A stretch of DNA of 64,000 nt, from NCBI RefSeq assembly GCF_026340675.1, contig NZ_JAPEOX010000001.1, positions 1,488,001 to 1,552,000 of the forward strand, in the 5' to 3' direction. The stretch comes from Streptomyces sp. NBC_01264. GTDB taxonomy: Bacteria; Actinomycetota; Actinomycetes; Streptomycetales; Streptomycetaceae. Position 1 is the stretch's first letter. Each line of letters starts with the position of its first letter. The notes under the pieces are model-generated. The model did no database searches. It was not told the DNA's origin and saw only the letters and a program-made list of their open reading frames with translations. This document shows, piece after piece, positions 59,045-64,000 of the stretch. The translations under genes and the position numbers were made by a program.

Positions 59045-60133
59045 TCAGCCGAAGACCACGCAGGTGGCGGCCGGCGCGGCCACCGAGCCGGCCCGGCGCG
59101 GTGCGCCGCTCAGCGGATCGACGTCGAACCAGGTGACGTCGCCGGAGCGCTCGTTGGCCGCGTACAGCCTGCGCCCCGACGGATCGGCGGCGAGATCGCG
59201 CGGCCAATTGCCCCCGCACGGCACGGCGCCCGTGAGCTGCGGCTTCTCCGCACCGTCGGCGAGGGAGAGGGTGACGATCGTGTCGGTTCCGCGGACGGCC
59301 GCCCAGACGAAACGGCCGTCGACGGAGGCCACGACGGCCGAGGGGTAGGCCGTCGGGGCCCCTGGAGCGCCCGTGGAAGCGACCGGAACCTCGCCGACCG
59401 GTTCCAGCTCACCCGCCTCCCCGTTCCAGCGGCAGACGGTCAGCTGCGGCTCCAGCTCGTGCAATACGTAGACCACCTCGCCGGAGGGGTGGAAGGCGAG
59501 GTGCCGGGGGCCGGTCCCGGCGCGCAGCGCGGTCTCGGCGTGCAGGACCGGGGCTCCGGTGGTGGGGTCGAGCGCGCAGACCCGTACCGAATCGGTGCCG
59601 AGATCGACGCTGAGCACCCAGCGGCCACCGGGGGCGGGCACCACCTGGTGGGCGTGCGGGCCCTTCTGCCGGCCGGAGTCGGGGCCGGAGCCTTGGTGGG
59701 CCAGTACGGCGGCGGGCTCCCCGATCGAGCCGTCGGCGGCGAGCGGGAGGCTGCTGACGCTGCCGGAGGTGTAGTTGGCGGTCAGCAGCCGGCGCCCGGC
59801 CAGGCTGAGGTGGGTGGGACCGGAGCCGCCGACGCGGACGGCCGCGCCGAGGGGGACGAGCCCCGCGCTGCCGGTCCGGAAGGCGCCCGCGGCGCCCTGC
59901 CCGGTCTCGCTCACGGCGTACAGCACGCCGGTTGCGGGATCGTGGGCCAGGTACGAGGGGTCCGCGACGGCGTCCGTCGCGGAGAGCGGGGTCAGCGCTC
60001 CCGTGACCGGATCCACGGCCGCGGTGATGACACCGCGGCCGCCCCCCGAGGTGAACGAGCCGATCCAGGCCAGGTGTCCGCCGCTGTGGACCGTACGGTC
60101 CGTACCGTCCACACCACTGTCCGCGTCGCCCAC
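59045..60133 (-). CDS. Lactonase family (6-phosphogluconolactonase-like) beta-propeller protein
   Basis: The 362-residue protein is a seven-bladed propeller of the YbhE/Pgl type, with blocks SYLAHDPATGVLYAVSE, GPTHLSLAGRRLLTANYTSGSVSSLPL, GPHAHQVVPAPGGRWVLSVDLGTD and RHLAFHPSGEVVYVLHE. True 6-phosphogluconolactonase activity would fit the oxidative pentose phosphate pathway, but no such gene is adjacent. The GTG at 60133 has a GAGAGGGG site. It lies downstream of nos on the same strand; a hairpin between them (60161-60184) probably separates the transcripts. Confidence 0.78.
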   Translation of the reverse strand: MGDADSGVDGTDRTVHSGGHLAWIGSFTSGGGRGVITAAVDPVTGALTPLSATDAVADPSYLAHDPATGVLYAVSETGQGAAGAFRTGSAGLVPLGAAVRVGGSGPTHLSLAGRRLLTANYTSGSVSSLPLAADGSIGEPAAVLAHQGSGPDSGRQKGPHAHQVVPAPGGRWVLSVDLGTDSVRVCALDPTTGAPVLHAETALRAGTGPRHLAFHPSGEVVYVLHELEPQLTVCRWNGEAGELEPVGEVPVASTGAPGAPTAYPSAVVASVDGRFVWAAVRGTDTIVTLSLADGAEKPQLTGAVPCGGNWPRDLAADPSGRRLYAANERSGDVTWFDVDPLSGAPRRAGSVAAPAATCVVFG

Positions 60134-60160
60134 GGGAGGCCCCTCTCCGCCGTTCCGGAT

Positions 60161-60184
60161 CCTCCCCCAGCTAACGCTGGGAGG
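60161..60184. terminator. Hairpin between nos and the lactonase-like gene (possible dispersed palindrome)
   Basis: CCTCCCCCAGC-TAAC-GCTGGGAGG forms a 9-bp stem with a two-base bulge and a TAAC loop, flanked by GTACCCC. It can terminate the nos transcript. I remember similar GCTAACGC-type hairpins between many Streptomyces genes, so it may be a dispersed palindromic repeat. Confidence 0.6.
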
Positions 60185-60214
60185 TACCCCCTGTGACCGA
60201 CGATAACAGAAGGT

Positions 60215-61363
60215 CTAGACCAAATCCCGTCCCTGGGCACGTTCCTGGGCGCCGGGGTGGTGGACGTAGGCCGTCGAGCTCGACCGGTCCTCGTAGGTCC
60301 GGTGGAAGACCGGGGTCGCCGACCCGGAGATGGGCGGCACGATCCAGGACCAGTCCGCGCCCACGTCACGGCCCTTGCGCTCCTCCTTCTCCAGGTGGGT
60401 CAGGAAGCGCCGGGACTCCGTGTGGTGGTCGGCGATGGTGACCTTGGCGCGGTCGAAGGAGTGCAGCACCGCCCGGTTGAGCTCGACGAGCGCGCGGTCC
60501 TTCCAGAGGGAACGGTCGCTGGCGGTGTCGAGGCCCATGCGGCGGGCGACCGCGGGCAGCAGGTTGTAGCGGTCGGTGTCGGCGAGGTTGCGGGCGCCGA
60601 TCTCGGTGCCCATGTACCAGCCGTTGAAGGGGGCCGCCGGGTAGTGGATGCCGCCGATCTCCAGGCACATGTTGGAGATCGCGGGGACGGCGTGCCAGCG
60701 CAGGCCCCAGTCCGACCAGCCGTCACCGCCCGCCGCTCCGTCGGGGTGCTCGATGGGCACCTCCAGGACGGCGTCCGGGGGGACGTCGAACCAGCGGGGT
60801 TTGTCGTCGACCCCCTGCACGACCAGCGGAAGGAGGTCGAAGGGGGTGCCGGGGCCGCGGGACCAGCCCAGTGCGAGCAGCGCGCTCGTGAGTTCGGCGT
60901 TGCGGGCGTCGCCGACGGTTATCGAGTGGTGGTCGCCGTAGCCGGCGTACCGGACGAGCTGTTCGCTCCAGATGACCGGGCCGGGGCGGTCCGGGGTGTC
61001 GGGGGCGAAGACCGTGATGGTGGGCCGGACCCGGCCGCCGTTGGTGGCCTCGCGCAGGTGCTCGAAGCACTCCTCGGCGATCCCGTCGGCGTCGGTGAGG
61101 CCGCGGCGGTCGCGGACGCGGAGCGAGTTCCAGTACAGCCTGCCTATGCAGCGGTTGCTGTTGCGCCACGCGACGCGGGCGCCGTGCTCCAGTTCCTCGG
61201 GAGTGTGCCGGTACGTGTCCGTCTCGGCGAGCTCGGCCCGTACGGCGGCGAGCCGCTCGCGCGGATCACCGGCCTCCGGGTTCTCCCTGTGGAACAGTCG
61301 GATGAACTCCTCGGCCGCTTCCCACACCTGAGCGGTGCTGGAACGCTGTTGAAGTATTTCCAT
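60215..61363 (-). CDS. nos: Nitric oxide synthase oxygenase
   Basis: The 382-residue bacterial NOS oxygenase domain has the heme-thiolate block ARVAWRNSNRCIGRL with C72. The substrate/pterin region TEIGARNLADTDRYNLLP and the C-terminal HHTESRRFLTHLEKEERKGRDVGADWSWIVPPIS are also present. It oxidises L-arginine to citrulline and NO and needs a separate reductase, since no reductase domain is present. The ATG at 61363 has a GGAAATACTT-like weak site. FprA at 50244 is one possible electron donor. There is no thaxtomin or other biosynthetic gene nearby. Confidence 0.93.
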   Translation of the reverse strand: MEILQQRSSTAQVWEAAEEFIRLFHRENPEAGDPRERLAAVRAELAETDTYRHTPEELEHGARVAWRNSNRCIGRLYWNSLRVRDRRGLTDADGIAEECFEHLREATNGGRVRPTITVFAPDTPDRPGPVIWSEQLVRYAGYGDHHSITVGDARNAELTSALLALGWSRGPGTPFDLLPLVVQGVDDKPRWFDVPPDAVLEVPIEHPDGAAGGDGWSDWGLRWHAVPAISNMCLEIGGIHYPAAPFNGWYMGTEIGARNLADTDRYNLLPAVARRMGLDTASDRSLWKDRALVELNRAVLHSFDRAKVTIADHHTESRRFLTHLEKEERKGRDVGADWSWIVPPISGSATPVFHRTYEDRSSSTAYVHHPGAQERAQGRDLV

Positions 61364-61630
61364 TCCGGGCGGTTACCCCCTGTCCGATCCGACCAGGTCC
61401 ACCCCGCGCGCCGTGAAGCGGCGCCATGCCGGATGAATGTGCAATGAACAATCACCCGTTGTACACGTCGCAGGTCAGCGGCGTGCGGAAGGCGCGCCCG
61501 GAACACTCCTCCGTGTGATCTTCATCGATCGGCCTGCGGACGGGAGTTGGGCGGACGTACCATCCGCGGCAACACCGGAGCGAACGCCGGAGTGCGCGGG
61601 CGCGCGCCCCGTCCGCGGATCGCGCCCGGG

Positions 61631-63163
61631 TCAGGCGCCCACCAGCGGGGCGCGTGACGCGGTGCGTAGAGGTCCGTCGAGCTGCGCGAGGAGCCGCTCC
61701 AGCCCGTGCAGGTGCGCCAGCGCGGGCTCCGCGGCGGCCCGCGCCGGGTTCGCCGCCGGCGCGGCCGCCCGACGCCCCGACTCCGTACCGCGGTCCGCTT
61801 CAGGGGCCTCCTCCGGCGTCAGCAGGGCTTCCACGGCGGCCTCCACGCGCCAGCACGCCGCCGCGAGCCGGGCGTCGTGGCTCGCGTCCGGGTCCGCCGC
61901 CACCGAGACCAGACCGCGGACCTCCACGGCGCACTCGTCGAGCAGGGCGAGCACCCGGCGGGCCCTGGCCTTGCGGCCCCGGTAGGGGCTCAGCGGGTGG
62001 ACGAGGGGAGCCAGGGAGAGCCGTACCCGGCCCAGGAACAGCTCCAGCTGCGCGGCGTGCGGCGCGGGGTCGGCGACCGGTGAGCCGGCGAGCCGGGCCG
62101 CGGCCTCGGCCGTGCAGGTGCGCACGCAGCGCAGGGCGCGCTGGATCCACATGTCGTTGGTCGCGTGGGTGGTCACCGGGAGGACCAGGATCACGGCCAG
62201 CCCGGCGCACACCGCGCCGACGGCCGTCTGCTCCAGGCGCAGGACGAGCAGACCCGGATCGAGAACGCCCAGCAGTCCGTAGAGCAGGCCGGCCATCACC
62301 GTCACGGCCAGCATCATCCAGCTGTAGGACACGGCGGCGGTGTAGAAGATCCCGAAGACGCAGAGCGCCACGAGGGCGGCCGTGGGCGCCGGCGCCCCGT
62401 TCAGCGGGATGGCGATCAGCAGGCCCGCGCCGATCCCGAACGCCGTGCCGAGGACCCGGCGGAAGCCGCGGACCAGGGTCTCGCCGCGCGAGGCGGTGTT
62501 GACGAAGATCCACCAGGCGGTACCGACCGCCCAGTACCAGCGGTCCTCCGACAGGACCTGGCCGATGCCCAGCGCGACCGCGCAGGCGGCGGTGGCCTGG
62601 AAGGCCTGGCGGGTGGTCGGCCGGGCCAGCCCGGTCCCGGGCGCGGCGGGCGGTACGGCGGCGGGCGGTACGCGGCGCTCGATCGGCCAGAGCACGAACC
62701 GCACGGCGCCGGCCGAGAGGAGGGCCAGTCCGACGGCCGCGTAGAGCTCGGGCAGCTGCGCGGGCCGGGCGTGCAGGAACTGCGTGACGAAGAAGTTCAT
62801 GAACGCGAAAATCCCCAGGGCGTGACCGCGCACCCCCCACCTGCGGGCGTAGACGCCGGCGAACACCACGGCGACGAACACCGCGTCGCGGGCGAGCGGT
62901 ACGCCGTGCAGGGCGGTGGCCAGGGCCAGTACGGGGAAACCTGCGGCCGGCAGCAGGGCGGTGGTCACCCGCTGGGCGCGCACGGTCGAGTCGGTCACCG
63001 TGAAGAGGGCGAGCAGCGCCGCCAGTCCCCCGGTGATCGACGCGACGAGCGAGAGCCCGCAGAGCTCGGCCACGGCCACCGCGAGCCCGATGCCGATGAC
63101 GGCCCGCAACGCGTTCCTGAGTCTTGCCCGCCCCGGATCCGGAGCCACGAACATCCTCTTCAC
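61631..63163 (-). CDS. FUSC-family membrane protein (aromatic acid exporter-like)
   Basis: This 510-residue protein has two blocks of about five transmembrane helices, the first near residues 18-160 and the second near 190-330 (FUSC_2 type). A cytosolic C-terminal helical region follows. FUSC proteins export aromatic acids or related anions. The start is ambiguous: GTG at 63163 or ATG at 63154 (MFVAPDP). The 267-bp region toward nos holds no gene that I can support. Confidence 0.78.
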   Translation of the reverse strand: MKRMFVAPDPGRARLRNALRAVIGIGLAVAVAELCGLSLVASITGGLAALLALFTVTDSTVRAQRVTTALLPAAGFPVLALATALHGVPLARDAVFVAVVFAGVYARRWGVRGHALGIFAFMNFFVTQFLHARPAQLPELYAAVGLALLSAGAVRFVLWPIERRVPPAAVPPAAPGTGLARPTTRQAFQATAACAVALGIGQVLSEDRWYWAVGTAWWIFVNTASRGETLVRGFRRVLGTAFGIGAGLLIAIPLNGAPAPTAALVALCVFGIFYTAAVSYSWMMLAVTVMAGLLYGLLGVLDPGLLVLRLEQTAVGAVCAGLAVILVLPVTTHATNDMWIQRALRCVRTCTAEAAARLAGSPVADPAPHAAQLELFLGRVRLSLAPLVHPLSPYRGRKARARRVLALLDECAVEVRGLVSVAADPDASHDARLAAACWRVEAAVEALLTPEEAPEADRGTESGRRAAAPAANPARAAAEPALAHLHGLERLLAQLDGPLRTASRAPLVGA

Positions 63164-63467
63164 GGCGGTGTGCCGCCCCCCTTGCGATGGAGCACGCCGG
63201 ACCCGTGGCCGCCCGGGGGTGGTGGGCGGTGCACGGGCACGGCGAAGGCGCCACGGTCCGGAGCGGCCTCGTTGCCGTCCGGCGCTGCGTGGCGCCGTAG
63301 ATACATGGATAGGACACAGATAAGCATCCGCAGGGGCAATGGCTCAAGTCGGACCGCCGTGGGTGGGCCATTGGTACAGCAATGGGCGGCGATCTTCGGC
63401 CACGGAGAGACCAACGGACCCGCGCGGCGGCGGAGCGGCGTTCGGGTCCCGGCGCGCGGTCGGCGGG
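63164..63467. other. 304-bp gene-free region between FUSC and USP genes
   Basis: No credible gene was found on either strand. The stretch carries a perfect 6-bp dyad CCATTG-N6-CAATGG (63370-63387). It also has an unusually AT-rich patch near 63297-63330 that could hold the FUSC promoter on the reverse strand. Nothing else is recognisable. Confidence 0.5.
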
Positions 63468-63896
63468 TCAGTCCCCCGGAGCGTGCTCCGTCGGGACGCA
63501 CAGGACCGGGACCGGGGAGAGGTGCAGGAGTTTGTGCGGGGTGGATCCGAGCAGGGCCCCGCGGATCGGGCTGTCGCCCCAGCTCCCCACGATGATCACC
63601 CGGGCGTCGTGCCGTTCGGCGGCGTCGAGCAGCGCCTGGGCCGGTTTCGCGTCGGCCACCTCGATCGTGGACGGCACCCCCGCCTCGTCGGCGGCCTCCA
63701 CCGCCCGGGCGAGCGCACTGCGGCCGGCCTCCCGTACGGCCTCCCGGTGCGCGCGGTACTCCTCGCCGGTAGGGCCCGGGGCGGCGGCCCCGTAGACGAG
63801 GACGAGCGGCTCGCCGAAGGCGGCGGCCACCTCCAGGGCCACGCGCAGGGCGCGCTCGGCGCCGGGCGACTCGTCGTACCCGAGGACGACGGACAT
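63468..63896 (-). CDS. Universal stress protein UspA family
   Basis: The 142-residue protein is a single UspA domain. It begins MSVVLGYDESPGAERALRVAL and has the ATP-binding loop VGSWGDSPIRGALLGSTPHKLL, which fits G-x2-G-x9-G-S/T only loosely. It ends in LSPVPVLCVP. ATP binding is probable but less certain than in the canonical type. The ATG at 63896 has a GAGAGGAG site. The upstream partner, if any, is cut by the right edge. Confidence 0.87.
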   Translation of the reverse strand: MSVVLGYDESPGAERALRVALEVAAAFGEPLVLVYGAAAPGPTGEEYRAHREAVREAGRSALARAVEAADEAGVPSTIEVADAKPAQALLDAAERHDARVIIVGSWGDSPIRGALLGSTPHKLLHLSPVPVLCVPTEHAPGD

Positions 63897-63946
63897 CGGG
63901 GCTCCTCTCCGGCTTCCGGTCGGTGCTGCGGGGCTGTTCGGTGGTT

Positions 63947-64000
63947 TCAGCTGGGCGGGGAGCTGCGCGGAGAACCGGGCGGGGGCTTCCTGACCGCGTG
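63947..64000 (-). CDS. Possible 3' end of a gene cut by the right edge
   Basis: A reverse-strand frame enters from the right edge on a codon boundary and stops at 63949-63947, reading HAVRKPPPGSPRSSPPS. The Pro/Ser-rich tail is typical of Streptomyces C-termini, and an anion transporter often precedes such a USP gene. Only 17 codons are visible, so this is tentative. Confidence 0.3.
   Translation of the reverse strand, partial: HAVRKPPPGSPRSSPPS

Noticed and set aside
61437..61985. Forward-strand ORF between nos and FUSC
   Set aside because: Most of it is antisense of the FUSC C-terminus and has no convincing ribosome site. A weak TGTGCAA/TTGTACA pair near 61440 was not strong enough to call an operator.
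1..64000. CRISPR arrays, tRNA, rRNA, IS elements, integrases
   Set aside because: No spaced direct-repeat series, cloverleaf, transposase or integrase motif was seen by reading. Short tandem repeats found are two-copy only.

Overview
The window is a GC-rich actinomycete chromosome segment, most likely from Streptomyces. Evidence: third codon positions are strongly G/C, GTG and TTG starts are common, and Streptomyces-type families are abundant (DUF5937/ArsR, DUF5134, DUF6332, DUF6421, DUF6986, a mycothiol-dependent isomerase-like protein, an F420-type oxidoreductase, FprA). I saw no rRNA, tRNA, CRISPR array, transposase, integrase or antibiotic cluster. Genes are dense, and no gene-free stretch is much longer than 300 bp.

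Layout. 1-16 kb: two tandem paralogous membrane proteins, a Cds1-type cysteine desulfhydrase, a HATPase, a ROK regulator, an AlkB-like dioxygenase, a divergent TetR/F420-oxidoreductase pair with operator boxes, a geranylgeranyl-reductase-type flavoprotein, a dipeptidase, an MBL hydrolase, a kinase-NUDIX fusion and a LacI regulator. 16-24 kb: DUF5937 regulator divergent from an MFS exporter, a DUF6986 aldolase-like gene, the etfBA operon, a flavin reductase, a thioredoxin and an acyltransferase. 24-37 kb: alginate-lyase-like secreted enzyme, MFS, transglutaminase-like protein, a threonine aldolase/SDR/DUF6421 operon, an alpha/beta hydrolase with a duplicated N-terminus, an LLM oxidoreductase divergent from a PadR regulator, GDPD, GNAT, DUF5134 and an M56 peptidase.

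37.1-46.5 kb is the most interesting part. A Pycsar-effector-like (PycTM/DUF5706) membrane protein is divergent from a Crp/Fnr regulator that keeps cyclic-nucleotide-pocket residues. Next comes a tightly overlapping six-gene operon: class III cyclase-like enzyme, degenerate P-loop NTPase with helical repeats, SPFH-like protein with a Pro/Ala tail, membrane PP2C phosphatase, kinase-fold protein with a C-terminal membrane anchor, and a vWA protein. The last three match the layout of TerY-P (vWA/PP2C/kinase) triads. The simplest reading is a composite stress or phage-defence signalling island in which a cyclic-nucleotide arm and a phosphorylation arm share one locus. This function is inferred.

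46.5-64 kb: PAP2 phosphatase, TetR, an LVIVD-repeat secreted protein divergent from a DUF305 lipoprotein, FprA ferredoxin reductase, an ArsR regulator with a TACGA-N6-TCGTA operator set shared with an old yellow enzyme, a BNR-repeat protein, a vWA lipoprotein, a DHFR-like reductase, uracil-DNA glycosylase, a CbiX-like protein, a lactonase-like propeller, a bacterial nitric oxide synthase, a FUSC membrane protein and a universal stress protein.
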